DNA of 64,000 nt from Notospermus geniculatus. Taxonomy: Eukaryota; Nemertea; Pilidiophora; Heteronemertea; Lineidae. A model generated the notes under the pieces. The model ran no database searches. It was not told the DNA's origin and saw only the letters and a list, made by a program, of their open reading frames with translations. Location: positions 313,983 through 377,982 of the forward strand of contig NMRB01000125.1 in NCBI GenBank assembly GCA_002633025.1, in the 5' to 3' direction. The position numbers and the translations under genes are program-made. How positions within the stretch are numbered: the stretch's first letter is position 1; each line of letters starts with the position of its first letter. Shown here piece by piece: positions 1 through 11,446 of the stretch.

Positions 1-929
1 TTTCTGACCGTTGCACAGCGAATTGCGTAGGGATTCGAAAGAGTTCGTTCTTTTTTGCACAATAAAACATCGAATACCCAACGGAATGTTAAAATAGTAG
101 TAATTTTACAAATACTGGAACAAATTCTAATTTTTGGTATGATTATTTTATCAAATAATTTGTAAAGTCGATGAGCACAAGAACCTTGTGCTGGGTTCCT
201 GTCCCTTTTCAGAGGTCTTAGCCAGGGAACGATGGTGGCGACCTCTTCAGATTGACATTGGGGTTGAAACTCTTAGAAAATACATAGCCACAATGCCAGA
301 AAGATGCACTGCTGTAACTGCTGCCAAGGGGGGGGGGGGCTTACTGAATATTAGAGTAAAATGTAAAAAAAAGGACTGGACCGATAAATTCGTAGGTGAA
401 AGAATCTCAGTACCTTTGTCTTTACCTTTTGCAATGGGCAGGAAAGTGAAATCCAGGCTCTGGGACCAAATAAAACATCAGTTTCTTAAGATTTGCCAAG
501 TGTTCTAATATTTTTGCACACTACTGTTTATTTATAGGCCGAGAGCAGGTAGCCAAAATTTCGCACCTCAAATAAATATCCGTGAATCTCATTGGTTCAG
601 AGACGTCACATGATCATTGAATTTCAATGCCGCATCTACATGTACCCCTTTGCAATTTACAGTATTCATGCCGTAGCCGACGGAGTTTTGATTCTTGACC
701 TTCTGTTTCAGGCGAGTGAGATTCACACACCCCGATGATTGGAAGAGACCGGCTCGGGCTGTTGATTACTTTGATTCTTAAACCAGTGTTTAATAAAGTG
801 TTCCAGAGGCGAGGTCACATCAATCAGACTGCCGTACGACCTTCCAAAATCTGACAATAAAGTCGGGATGGAGGGCTATAGGCCTATTTTCGAGTTCTGG
901 ATTCGTACTTTCGCTCTTTCGATACATCC
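1..929. other. no supported gene
   Basis: Nothing here could be assigned. A 106-codon open frame at 188-508 crosses a run of G and resembles no family I know. The stretch is probably intergenic DNA with decayed repeats. Confidence 0.4.
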
Positions 930-1013
930 TGGGAATGTCCGATGTTCCTAGTGTTGGCTCCCTTCGTCACCGGCCACAATAATGCAGTGACGGAGGGAGT
1001 GAGCATGATAGGA

Positions 1014-1262
1014 CCGCAGCACACCAGGCGATATCGCAAGAGATGTGATCGCCGCAGCACACCAGGCGATATCGCAAGAGATGTGATCGCCACAGCGATC
1101 TAGTTGTAGCCATCGGAGACGCGCGAGGTGATATCTGCTTTGGTATTGTTTGACATCGGTCGAACATTGCATCGCAGTGATCCAGCGCACACTTGGCGTC
1201 AACAGCCAATCTTGCTCTTCCTCTCTGGCGATCAGATCGCTTGCGATATCGCCTGGTGTGCT
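1014..1262. repeat. palindromic element with internal tandem unit
   Basis: A ~38-bp unit containing CACCAGGCGATATCGCAAG occurs twice in tandem at about 1016-1091. Its reverse complement lies at about 1227-1261. A related inverted pair is at 48350-48629. This fits a non-autonomous DNA transposon family; I found no coding sequence. Confidence 0.55.
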
Positions 1263-1523
1263 AATGGCTAACCGCTGATTACCTCAGTGTGATGAACTAG
1301 ACCCTCCGATAAAAGGGAAGGTATGCTGCGTGCGCCGACAAAAAAGTACAGCTTTGTCTCAGTAAGTTAGCTAGTGTTATCAGGGTTATGGTATTGCACA
1401 TGTGGTGCCTGTAGGCCTATCGTTGGATCATCTCCAGATGCCGTGTAAGATTTTGTGATAATCTTTCGCTGATCAGGGAGTGGGCATTATCTTCGATTTA
1501 TTTGCAGGAAGCGCTGAGAAGTC

Positions 1524-1792
1524 CTGCAAAGGGAGTAAGAAATAAAAGCGGAATATAAGAAGTGGGAAATTTTGCACTTTTGTGCGAATTTTTCAATTTC
1601 TCAAATTTGGGATGAAACTTTTTCCCATTTTGAGAAATATCGCCCGAAAAATCAGACAAAATGCCATGTCATTTTAAGAAAATTGCTCAAAATGGGAAAA
1701 AATTCTATCCCAATTTGAGAAATTCGCGCAAAAGTGCCCAAATTCCCACTTCTTATTTTCCACTTTTATTTCTTACATGTACTCCCTTTGCA
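1524..1792. repeat. palindromic MITE-like element
   Basis: The left end (TGCAAAGGGAGTAAGAAATA) is mirrored by the right end, which finishes at 1792. The arms hold inverted versions of CAAATTTGGGAT and CCCATTTTGAGAAAT. A second partial copy lies at 6770-6935 in the first intron of LamG-Ig gene 1. Confidence 0.6.
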
Positions 1793-2244
1793 GACATGAT
1801 GGCTAGACTACATGTATATGGTGGAAATCTTTTGGAATCGACATCGGAGGGACAATAATAAAGAATACATTTAGATCAATCAAAAAATGTGTAAATATTT
1901 ATTGCTGGTTAAGACAAGCGACCTTTGAACCCCTCACCCATTCTTTTTAAGCAACAATGCACCTGGTCAATGCTCCTTTTTTTCAACACCCCAATGCAAT
2001 CACCAATCAGAAAGCATCGTCATGGTTACCATCCCATGTCCTCTGTCACGTAGCCACCAGGCTTTGTTTATAAATTTGATATAATGTAAATTGCATAATG
2101 ATGCGTATTTTGCTTAGAATTCCTTTAAAATGACTGGTCATCGGTATGGTACATGCACATCAACAATGTCACATGCAGCGATCGTTCACACCTCCCATCG
2201 AACAATCAATCCTTCGTCTGCGGCGACATCCTGAAGAAATTGGG

Positions 2245-2602
2245 GGCCGTATTCATAAAACATCTTAAAAGTGTAAAATTTCTCTTTAACTATTGTTCCA
2301 AACAAAAGATAAGGGAAATTTTACACTATGTTTTATGCATACGGCACGAGGCTTGCGAGCTTGGAGGCAATGCTAAGAGGCCAGGCCCCGTATTCATAAA
2401 GCTACTTAAGTCAAAGTATGATACTTATCTTTTGTGTTGAACAAAGAATAAGTGTCACACTTAGACTTAAGTCGTTTTATGAATATGGGTCCTGGGCCCA
2501 TATTCATAAACGTATACTTATAGTCTAAAGTGTGACCCTTATCCTTTGCTCAACACAAAAGATAAGTATCACACTTCGACTTAAGTATGTTTATGAATAT
2601 GG
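2245..2602. repeat. three adjacent hairpin elements
   Basis: Three short elements lie side by side (about 2245-2345, 2386-2489 and 2495-2602). Each begins with a CCGTATTCATAAA or CCATATTCATAAA motif and ends with its reverse complement. They are separate insertions of one family, or a local expansion. Confidence 0.6.
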
Positions 2603-2796
2603 ACTAACGTCAAGGTCAAACTTGATAATCTGAAATATCTGTGCCTGTGATAGAGCTAGATGCATGATATCAGACATACTTAGGTTACTGAGAATGTTCA
2701 TTTCGATTATACAATGACCTTGATGATGAGATATCCAGGTCAAGGTCAAGGTCAAACCATGGGATGAGTTATTGGCATGAGATCAACTTCATGTCG

Positions 2797-3033
2797 TATA
2801 TCATATCATATCATATCATATGTCATGTCATGTCATGTCATGTCATGTCATGTCATGTCATATGTCATGTCATGTCATGTCATATGTCATGTCGTGTCAT
2901 GTCGTGTCATATGTCATGTCATGTCATGTCATGTCATGTCATGTCATGTCATGTCATGTCATGTCATGTCATGTCATATGTCATATCATGTCATGTCATG
3001 TCATATGTCATGTCATGTCATGTCATGTCATAT
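2797..3033. repeat. (ATGTC)n / (ATATC)n microsatellite
   Basis: About 240 bp of five-base repeats: TATCA first, then TGTCA with occasional ATATGTCAT variants. The long open frames here (for example 2764-3117) come from the five-base period and are not genes. Confidence 0.9.
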
Positions 3034-3290
3034 CTTGATCTCTATCAGTGTACCAGTCTTGTAGAAGAACCTGTACATCGGGAACCATACGACATTTACA
3101 ATGTCATCTTGTTTTAATTTTTTGATAAGCCACGAAATAGGCCTATCGAACATAGAGACGTCTCAAATTTTTTTTACCATTTTGATTCTTTCTCAATAAT
3201 AAATTGCCTATTTTATGGGCGGTTATAACCGCAATAAAGACGTTGTTGTAATCATATTGGGTGTTGTATGAAAAATTTATAGGCGAGCGA

Positions 3291-3359
3291 ACTAGCAAAT
3301 GCTTTTGCATTACACAGGGACGTATGCACTACAAATTTCAAGTAAAAGCATTTGCTAGT
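3291..3359. repeat. short inverted repeat
   Basis: Arms ACTAGCAAATGCTTTTGC (3291-3308) and its near reverse complement (3342-3359) flank a ~33-bp spacer. Function unknown. Confidence 0.4.
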
Positions 3360-4190
3360 CGTTGTGGTGATCTCTAGTCGTAGCTAAGAAAGACGCAAGG
3401 TGGCGCTGCAGTCGTCCACCCGAATTTTTCGGTGAGTTTCTGCCTCGCGAGCCAGACAACTCACCGGAAATACGCGCATAGGCGAGCTACCTGCTGAGCA
3501 AACGGTATCGAATGACTTTTTGCTCAGCAGATAGTTCCACTGTCTGACAGCAATAATTGACTATCTGACAGCAAACTTTCGATAGAAAACTGTCACGTGG
3601 AGCGGCGCCTTAAGGCTTGTTTTTCACTTGAAAGTGTCGTCGACTAGGCCTACACATGCATGACCGTTCAGTGTGAAAGGAACGGTATAGCTCGGTAGTT
3701 TTCAGCATTCTCAGCAACCTTTATAAGCCAGTTAACCGGCGTGTTCGTGTAGCGTGTAGACTGTATATGATTGCAGCCACGCCGGATGACCATGACATTT
3801 TGCTTATGTAAACTGTAAATTATACTACTATACTTGAGTGGAGTAAAATATTTAACTTCGGTAGCCATGGTGAAAGCGATGCGTTACGTGGTAATGGAAA
3901 GAAAATGATGGATAATTGACCTCGCGTGTTTTGTTGATATGAATAACTCGCGTATTAATATCATTCATATTTGATGGGCTACTTCCATTAGAGTTTCGGA
4001 AACCAATTGATTTAGTTCAATGTTTTATGGGAAGATTCATCGTTAAATCGTCAACAGGTAGGTCGTAAATGGCGACGGGGCGAGAGCCGGAATAAATGAG
4101 TAAACCTATCACGCGAGTATGTCGTTCTGAACGAGTTTATGTAAATTCATGTTCCCTAGTATCCTAAGTGGAGACATTTATGCTGCTTAA

Positions 4191-4436
4191 TACCCCATCA
4201 CACTGAAGTAGTTCTCAAAACGTCCTGCCCCGTCCTAAAAAAATCGTAAAACGGGCTAGAACGTGTACCCTTGGCCAAATAATGCTTCGATGTACTGGAG
4301 CACCCTTCCCATCCACGAAGTTCGTAAAACGACTGTAAAACGTTGCCACTACGTCCACTCCGTTCGCACGCAGTTTGAGCCCGTTCGGCAAAATTTTCAA
4401 GAACGTACTGAGAACTAGCTCAGTGTGATGGGGGTA
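4191..4436 (+). mobile_element. Harbinger-like MITE, 246 bp
   Basis: The element runs from TACCCCATCACACTGA to TCAGTGTGATGGGGGTA and is flanked by TAA on both sides (4188-4190 and 4437-4439). A three-base TAA duplication with this terminal structure fits PIF/Harbinger MITEs. There is no coding sequence. Confidence 0.7.
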
Positions 4437-4440
4437 TAAA

Positions 4441-4686
4441 GGGCCTGTCACACTGGAGTAGTTCTCAAAACGTCCTGCCACGTCCTAAAAAATCGGAAAA
4501 CGGGCTAGAACGTGTAACCCTTGGCCAAATAATGCATCGATGTTCTGGAGCACCCTTCCCGTCCATGAAGTTGGTAAAAACACTGTAAAAAGTTGCCACT
4601 ATACGTCCACTCCGTTCGCACACAGTTTGAGCCCGTTTAGCGAAATTTTCAAGAACGTACTGAGAACTAGCTCAGTGTGATGGGGC
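4441..4686 (+). mobile_element. Harbinger-like MITE, second copy
   Basis: This copy has the same internal sequence as the neighbouring one but a slightly different 5' terminus (GGCCTGTCACACTG). It abuts the previous element. Confidence 0.65.
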
Positions 4687-5347
4687 AAGTCTACGTGTTT
4701 ACAGTTTGTTGAAGATTCGTAAAAAGAGTTTTTTTCCCGAAAAAAGCTAAAACTAAAAAATGTGAACCCGGACAGCATATTCGAGACAAAACATCGGCCT
4801 AGCCTACAACCGCATCAGTCTGTCATGCAAAAGTGAAGTGAGGTCATCAACTGACGTCATCGAATGTCAATATTTACCCTGCTGTTGCTGACGTCGATCT
4901 CGTCCGCACACTAAGTACCAACGGACGGATAGAGACCAGATCGCTACCACGCTGGCATGAAGTTGCTGCGACGATTCCTATTGGCTGTGCCCAGTCCCTC
5001 CCCTCGGGAGTTGTTCTCGGCAAGGTTTATGGCATTTCATTCTGGGTGAATTCAGTTGGTGCGATTTCCAGTTCGCGTGTTTTGTTGATATGAATAACTC
5101 GCGTATTAATATCATTCATATTTGATGGGCTACTTCCATTAGAGTTTCGGAAACCAATTGATTTATGTAGTTCAATGTTTTATGGGAAGATTCATCGTTA
5201 AATCGTCAACAGGTAGGTCGTAAACGGCGACGGGGCGAGAGCCGGAATAAATGAGTAAACCTATCACGCGAGTATGTCGTTCTGAACGAGTTTACATGTA
5301 CGTAAATTCATCTAGTAGCCTAAGTGGAGACATTTATGCTGATTAAA

Positions 5348-5593
5348 AGGCCTGTCACACTGAAGTGGTTCTCAAAACGTCCTGCCCCGTCCTAAAAAAT
5401 CGTAAAACCGGCTAGAACGTGTAATCCTTGGCCAAATAATGCCTCAATGTTCTGGAGCACCCTTCCCGTCCATGAAGTTGTTAAAAAGACTGTAAAAAGT
5501 TGCCACTATACGTCCACTCGGTTCGCACACAGTTTGAGCCCGTTTGGCGAAATTTTCATGAACGTACTGAGAACTAGCTCAGTGTGATTGGGG
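5348..5593 (+). mobile_element. Harbinger-like MITE, third copy
   Basis: Same family, with the GGCCTGTCACACTGAAG end on the left and CAGTGTGAT on the right. It lies in the second unit of the segmental duplication. Confidence 0.65.
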
Positions 5594-5600
5594 CATTAGG

Positions 5601-6004
5601 TACTGTCACACTGAAGTAGTTCTTAAAACGTCCTACCCCGTCCAAACAAATCGTAGAACGGGCTGGAACTTGTAACGTTGGCCCAATAATAGGGAGTTTA
5701 AGAAGTCAAACGATAAACGTTAACTTGACGACAACGTTATTTTTTGTAGCGAAAAATGCAATATATAATCTGGTGAATTCGCAGTATGAAAAATAACGTT
5801 GTCAATGTTAACGTTTATCGTTTGTTTTCTTAAACCCCCTAATGTTTTGAAGTTCTGGAGCACTCTTCTCGTTCTAACCCGTCCATGAAGTTCGTAAAAA
5901 GACTGTAAAAAGTTGTCACTGCGTCCACTCCGTTCGCACACAGTTAGAGCCCGTTCGGCAACATTTTCAAGAACGTACTGAGAACTAGCTCAGTGTGATG
6001 GGGC
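5601..6004 (+). mobile_element. Harbinger-like MITE with nested palindromic element
   Basis: A fourth copy is split by a 150-bp palindromic insertion at 5691-5840 whose arms contain AAACGATAAACGTTAAC and its complement. A copy of that inner element lies at 33674-33824. AAT flanks both sides of the inner insertion. Confidence 0.65.
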
Positions 6005-6159
6005 AAGTCTTTAAGGCAGACAACGTGTTTACAGTTTGTTGAAGATTCGTAAAAAGAGTTTTTTCCCGAAAAAGCTAAAACTAAAAAATATGAACCCGGA
6101 CAGCATATTCGAGACAAAACATCGGCCTACAACCGCATCAGTCTGTCATGCAAACGTGA

Positions 6160-6601
6160 ACGAGGTCATCAACTGACGTCATCGAATGTCAGTATTTACC
6201 CTGCTGTTGCTGACGTCGATCTCGTCCGCACACTAAGTACCAACGGACGGATAGAGACCAGCTACCACGCTGGCATGAAGTTGCTGCGACGATTCCTATT
6301 GGCTGTGCCCAGTCCCTCCCCTCGGGAGTTGTTCTCGGCAAGGTTTATGGCATTTCATTCTGGGTGAATTCAGTTGGTGCGATTTCCAGTGGCTTCTGGG
6401 CGGTGGTGCACCCGAATTTAGCAGAATCCGGTCAATATTCAAATTGGACCACATTCTACTGTTTGCAAAGGATTACCATTTCAGGAAGGGGTGACAATTT
6501 CAGGAAGGGGTGACAATTTCAGGAAGGGGTGACAGGACGAAAGACGACAATTTGCAGTTTCTTTTACCAAATAACTACATATTTTATGAAAAGGAATCAT
6601 C
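6160..6601 (+). promoter_or_regulatory. putative promoter and 5' UTR of LamG-Ig gene 1
   Basis: This region just upstream of the signal-peptide ATG has a full cAMP-response-like TGACGTCA at 6174-6181. It also has a TGACGTCG and the block TGGGTGAATTCAGTTGGTGC at 6361-6380, which contains an initiator-like TCAGTTG. The same ordered motifs occur before gene 2 (28620-28835), so they have been kept between paralogues. Three copies of a 20-bp unit (GGAAGGGGTGAC core) at about 6474-6534 lie in the likely 5' UTR. The start site is inferred. Confidence 0.5.
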
Positions 6602-6653
6602 ATGTTTGACCCTGTATTAATTTTGATGTTGAGCTTCTATATTGGATCATCCG
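6602..6653 (+). CDS. LamG-Ig gene 1, exon 1: signal peptide
   Basis: The ATG opens a short hydrophobic stretch (17 complete codons, with a VLILMLSFYIG core) and ends at a canonical GTAAGT donor in phase 1. This is a typical secretory signal peptide on its own exon. The paralogous exon at 28987 encodes a very similar peptide (LILMLSLYLG), which supports both the start and the frame. The next exon begins with two bases that complete a Gly codon. The mature protein is predicted to be extracellular. No other upstream ATG has a comparable hydrophobic run. Confidence 0.75.
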
Positions 6654-6771
6654 GTAAGTTTTTCATATTGATAATGTTGGTTCACAAGGTGACCCTTATT
6701 TTCAACACTGTCTGGCATGACCGTGTATGTCGGGCAATTTTTCAGCTATAGGCCTATCTCAGTTGTTGGAG

Positions 6772-6935
6772 AGAAATATCGCCCGAAAAATCAGACAAAA
6801 TGTCATTTCATTTTAAGAAAATTTCTCAAAATGGGAAAAACTTCTATCACAATAAATTTGAGAAATTGAAAAATTTGCAAAAATTTCCAACTAGGAAAAT
6901 AAGTTATTTTCCTCCTTTATTTCTCACTCCCTTTC
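6772..6935. repeat. partial copy of the 1524-1792 palindromic family
   Basis: It shares the GAGAAATATCGCCCGAAAAA segment and the AAAATGGGAAAAA segment with the copy at 1524-1792, and lacks the outer left arm. Confidence 0.5.
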
Positions 6936-7164
6936 TGAGATTTTGAAGACACACTGTATTGAATTCAAAACGTGCTAAAAAATACGTCTAACGACGTTTA
7001 GTGTAAAATGTACCATGTTCTATATTTTAATACATGTACATATATTTTAATGCTCAGCCTGCAGTTTTTTTCAACCAGGTTATGATTCTTTGAAGTACAC
7101 ACATGTACATGTACATGTACGTATCAGCTTCATAAGGCTATTAGACCTCTTCCTCCACTCTCCC

Positions 7165-7312
7165 AAAGCTGCGTTTACATGTACCAGACATCCGGAATGC
7201 GGTATAGGGGCGCGCAATCCTCGGTGGAAGCGATATGTTGTATGCGGAAATGCATTGCATTTTCCGCTTCCGCAATCCGCATCCCGCGTGTCAGCTAAAC
7301 GTAGCTTAACAC
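7165..7312. repeat. palindromic element (GCTGCGTTTAC ends)
   Basis: Left arm AGCTGCGTTTACATG with CATCCGGAATGCGGTAT; right arm with CCGCTTCCGCAATCCGC and ending CTAAACGTAGCTTA. A second copy is at 61498-61615. Confidence 0.5.
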
Positions 7313-7823
7313 TTTGAAAATACCGTACCGGTAAGTTTCAACAGGCCCAGCCTTTTACATGTTTCTGTGCACTGCCAATGCTGTTTGGAGTGATTTGGGG
7401 CCAAAACATTGTTTTTATGGTTTCCGATCTCAAGATCGGAAACCATTGTGTTTGGTCATGGTGTCTGTCTGAGTGTCTGTCTGTTCAGTCGGTCACACCT
7501 GACTTTGTTCCTGCAAGAGCAACAGACCTGGAAATGTGACCTACCCCCAGGTAACATGACCTGACCTACAAGATGGAATGAAAATTTCAGGTCTCCGATA
7601 CCTGGTTCATGATGAAATTGATATACACTCTACCGGTACATCAAAGGTTGAGATTTTGTCTGTCACACTTTTGTTTCTTGAATAACTTGTCTCCGTGGCC
7701 AGGTAGAGTACTAGTAACACCTTCCCTATGTTTATGGCCCTTGGCAAGATACTGGCATCAACAAATTTATTCTCAGCATCATAGTTAAAGCACATGAAAT
7801 AATAACAGGTTTCTAAGGTGAAA

Positions 7824-8370
7824 GACATAGCTTCCTACCGGAATTGAACCCACCGACCCTCGCATAAGGCATCAATCGCCAGCACTCAGGGGCAGCACTC
7901 CTTAAAGGGACTAGGAAAATTTTTTCAAGCTTCGGTTATTACAAAATGCTAGTCTTTCATGATAAATTCCCACCGTCAATTCACTTTTTCAATTAAGTGT
8001 TAATTACTGGCACGCAGACAAATCAGTCATCACCACACCATGGAGAATTCACCACGTCACTGGGAACCTCTCGCTGTATGATTTGTATGGAGCGAGCCTG
8101 TACTCTATTATGTTGATTAGGTTCCCAGTGACGTGGTGAATGCTCCAGGGTGTGGTGATAACTGATTTGTCTGGGTGCCAGTAATTAACAGTTAATTGAA
8201 AAAGTGAATTGACGGTGGGAATTTATCATGAAAGACTAGCATTTTGTAATAACCGAAGCTTGAAAAAATTTTCCTAGTCCCTTTAATCACTAGGCCAAAT
8301 CCCCATCTTCAAAAAAAGATGTTTCAATGACCCATGTTAAACGAGGCGTCCCTTGAACGAGGCATGACCT
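7824..8370 (-). mobile_element. tRNA-derived SINE split by a TTAA MITE
   Basis: On the minus strand, right of the inserted element, is a tRNA-like A box (GGCCTAGTG). Left of it is the B-box region near TTCAATTCCGG. The uninterrupted relative at 39462-39610 has the same order without the insertion. The split SINE is therefore the older event. Confidence 0.6.
7906..8282. mobile_element. piggyBac-like MITE, 377 bp, TTAA target site
   Basis: TTAA lies on both sides (7902-7905 and 8283-8286). The ends AGGGACTAGGAAAATTTTTT are inverted repeats that extend about 165 bp inward with few mismatches. It carries no gene. The TTAA target and long terminal repeats fit a piggyBac-mobilised MITE. Confidence 0.7.
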
Positions 8371-8825
8371 TGAAGGTCAGAGGTCAAGGTCAAGGTCAAT
8401 CAGTTCTAAAATGCAAATCTGCTCAGAATTTCAGGAGTAAACTATGTAATTAGAAGCCTGCATTAACCATCTCGAAGGATGCCTGTCCCAGTTACGCAAT
8501 ACTTCTCAAGTTCAGAGGTCAAGGTCACAGTCAACCAGCTCTAGTGTAGTAAACCTCTCATAACTTCAACTGGAAATTTGCTGGTGGTAGATTGGCCACT
8601 GTCTTCAGGATCGGAAACCATTGACATCACTCCGATGTCATTTGCTTGTTTTATATCGCTCCCTTAGGTTTTCAGTACCTCGCCCCAAATACATCCTTTT
8701 TCAATCTTTGCAAGCATGAGGAATGAATGTACGTGCATATTTAGGGTTGTTCACAGTGCACTCCGCTTTGTGCATGCGCCACAAACGTCGTGTTATGAAG
8801 TGAAACCTGTCCCTTGATTTCGCAG

Positions 8826-9136
8826 GGACAACAGGTGCTCTCGTACCAATGGGTATATGGCCACTCGATAAGACTTCAGAGAACAGGGACACATCTGGTA
8901 ATGGCAATAACTTGGATAAATCAAAGGTATTATTTGTCAAGGGTACGCTGCCGAATGGAGATTCGGGTGACGCACTACAGCTCTCAGACACCATCAGTCT
9001 TCAGACAAACAAGTTCCTAAATGTAGAAAGAAGCTTTGGAGTGACATGCTTTATCAAGCCGTTTTTCCCAAGTTTGCGCATCATTAGGTGGACTTCGTCG
9101 AAACAGCATGACACCATCAAGTTTCAGTCAGGGGAG
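8826..9136 (+). CDS. LamG-Ig gene 1, exon 2: LamG-like jellyroll, N-terminal half
   Basis: The exon follows a good acceptor (TTCGCAG) in phase 1 and ends at GAG|GTAAGT in phase 0 (311 bp). It encodes the start of a concanavalin A-like/LamG-type domain: MGIWPLDKT, then DTSGNGNNLD, then GDALQLSDTISL. These match the usual W-x-L-D, D-x-SGNG and G-x-AL signatures. The sandwich strand FGVTCFIKPFFP follows. Such jellyrolls bind glycans or protein partners outside the cell. The paralogous exon 36253-36563 is the same length. The exact ligand cannot be told from sequence. Confidence 0.75.
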
Positions 9137-9324
9137 GTAAGTTGTGGTTCCAGTTTGACATTGCGCGAGTCCCAGATGGGTCGGTCCCGGGAAAGTCCAC
9201 TGTCACTCAACCATTCCGAAATATTTGCACGACCAAAACGTCCCATCTCTTATAGGCCCTGCCGCTGCGAAAGGCCTATCATTTTGTGCACTGCTGGCAA
9301 GTCTGCTCGTATAGAGGCAATGCC

Positions 9325-9711
9325 GAGGTTTCGCAAATCTGACGAAACACGAAGTACGAAATACGAATTTCAACTTCATTTCCAGGACCTGATGGATTTC
9401 TGGAGATGGTTGGTACCACAAATGTCCCTGCTGCCAGTGCATCTTTTAGCATATCATGTAAGACTGACAGAGTTTATGGTTCATCTTGAATTTTTGAATT
9501 TCCATTTCGTAGCTACAAAATGGAAACGAAAGATAAATTTCAAAGTTTAATATACACCTTAACTCTATCGGTCTCACGTCATACGCTAAAAGGCGCTCTG
9601 GCAGCAGGCGATATTTGTGTCACCAACCATCTCCTGAAATACATTACCTTATGGAAATTAAGCCCAATTTCGTATTTCGTACTTCGTGTTTCGTCAGATT
9701 TGCGAAAACTC
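9325..9711. repeat. palindromic element in intron 2
   Basis: Arms of about 47 bp: GAGGTTTCGCAAATCTGACG at the left and its reverse complement ending GATTTGCGAAAACTC at the right. Its right half recurs at 11737-12000 in the duplicated block. Confidence 0.6.
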
Positions 9712-10577
9712 ACTAATATTGAAATTACAGTAGACTTATCCGGCTTAGGATCTTACAGGCAAGCACAACAGTATTTTCAGTCATCTCCACGGCTCTGAAA
9801 CGAAACGGAATAGGCTACATGTACACTTGACATAAAATATTTAATGTGTCATACAAACAACATGTACATTTATGTGCTGAATGCCCCAATTGTCCGAATA
9901 AGGTGTCAAAGTAGACCTACTCATGTGCTTCAGCCCATATTTTCAAAGCTTTTTTTATCCGAAACCTGTTTGAACAAAAATCTGTTCCATTAAGAAGCAT
10001 TTTAAATCCATGTTTTCAAAAGTACTTTGAAGATAAAACGCTGTTGTTTTCAGCCAGCGTTGTTAAGNACCAATGCGTTCACCCAGAGGTCTGCGTTTAC
10101 AAACGCAGAGTTGGTGCATGCAGTGCGTCAACCCTGCGCTTACCATGCGCTCATTTCGGCGTTTCATAAACGCCCCTAGGCGCACGGCCTAAACGCCGGA
10201 TAAAACGCTCGTGTGCGAGCCACTTAAGACTAAGAGGCATTTTAGCTTTAAAACGACTTTGAAAATATGGGCCTTGGAGTCTGTCGCTGTGCAGACAAGC
10301 CAACAGGCAGTTAGACATGCCCACCCTGCACTAGCTAAAAAGCTTTTTAAGGGAGATTTAAAATACGTTTTAGCGTTAAAACCCTTTGAAAAATATGAAA
10401 GTAAAAGTGCGTTTTCGTCGGAGCGTTCTAAAAGTAAAACAACTTCGAAAATAGGATTTTTCCTTTAAAAATACTTTAAAAAATCTTTTCAAAATGCATT
10501 TTGCATTAAAACAGCTTTATGGGCCTATGGGCCTAAAATATGGGCCTAAGTGTACATGACTGTATTTCATTTTGCAG

Positions 10578-10887
10578 TTGGTGCTAAAAATAACAGGTCA
10601 GGATGGTACGCAGTATGTCCAAAGGTTCGGGCTGTCGGTAACGGATCCGTTTCAGTGGGTCTTTGTTGCCGTCTCTTATAACTTCGAAACTGGCATTGCG
10701 GTGGGCTGCCTCTACAGTAAATGCGTTGAGAAGCAAATGATGGCAAAAATTCTCCACGGGAAAGAAGCAACAACTGCAACTACACAATTTGGGACAAATG
10801 GTGTTCAGATGTGGTGTTTGGTGTTGTACCATCAGGCATTGACGGAAGCACTGATCAAGCAATTCGATAAATCGTTCTGCAATGGAG
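10578..10887 (+). CDS. LamG-Ig gene 1, exon 3: LamG-like jellyroll, C-terminal half (copy B)
   Basis: Phase 0 acceptor (TTTTGCAG), 310 bp, donor G|GTAAGC in phase 1. It encodes the second half of the jellyroll. WVFVAVSYNFETG corresponds to the W-x-h-V-A strand of LamG domains. TQFGTNGVQMWCLVLYHQAL corresponds to the terminal strand before the closing helix ALTEALIKQF. Two cysteines (GCLYSKC) in the middle could form a disulphide. Exon 2 plus exon 3 complete a domain of about 205 residues, normal for this fold. A near-identical copy lies at 13163. Confidence 0.75.
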
Positions 10888-11446
10888 GTAAGCCGTGCGC
10901 TTCCCCAAAGGAACATTTCGAGAGACAAAGCGTTCCGTCCGACACCAGAAAATTTTCACCATTCTTTTGTCTACTGGTGACAGGCTGTTTCTTGAAACTC
11001 TACACGTCAGATCTACATTAGGTATTATGGAGCTCTACATTATGGCACTGCAAACTAATTGATCTACATGTATTTACCCTTTAAAGTCTGACAGCCGAAA
11101 GTAATTTTGGTGTCGGACGGAACGATAGATTTTGCTGGTAAGCTCATTATTTTTTGATACCCTCCTTCAAATGAGTGTACACTGTACATCCCAGATGGAT
11201 AAACTAATAGTTAAAGGTCTATATTATCAAATACTTCATATGATTTTTGGAAAATCAATGGCACAAATCTTTGTGATCATTTCAAAGTTAAATTTGACCC
11301 ATTTTCTTGGGTGACCAATTTTGAAACACACCCTTGTTTTTCACCGGGCCAAAATCTATGGAGGTACTGAAATGATCAATGGCACAAGCTTGGCAACTTT
11401 CTTTAGATTTTTATCGCACATGCTGACCCGCCTCCTGTTCTTCCAG

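Larger units (their letters stand above)
3918..6392. repeat. tandem segmental duplication upstream of gene 1
   Basis: A unit of about 1.15 kb (3918-5071) is repeated at 5072-6392. Both copies start with the motif CGCGTGTTTTGTTGATATGA. Both carry Harbinger-like MITEs in the middle and end in the promoter-like block TGGGTGAATTCAGTTGGTGC. Only the second copy is followed by the signal-peptide exon, so the first is a duplicated promoter with no gene directly attached. Confidence 0.75.

Noticed and set aside
188-508. 106-codon frame
   Set aside because: Crosses a homopolymer G run, no family resemblance, no neighbouring exons.
1014-1262. Possible CRISPR-like array from repeated GATATCGC units
   Set aside because: Only two direct copies with no spacer regularity, in an animal genome.
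2764-3117. Long open frames of MSCHVMSCHV type
   Set aside because: Direct product of a five-base microsatellite, open in all three frames.
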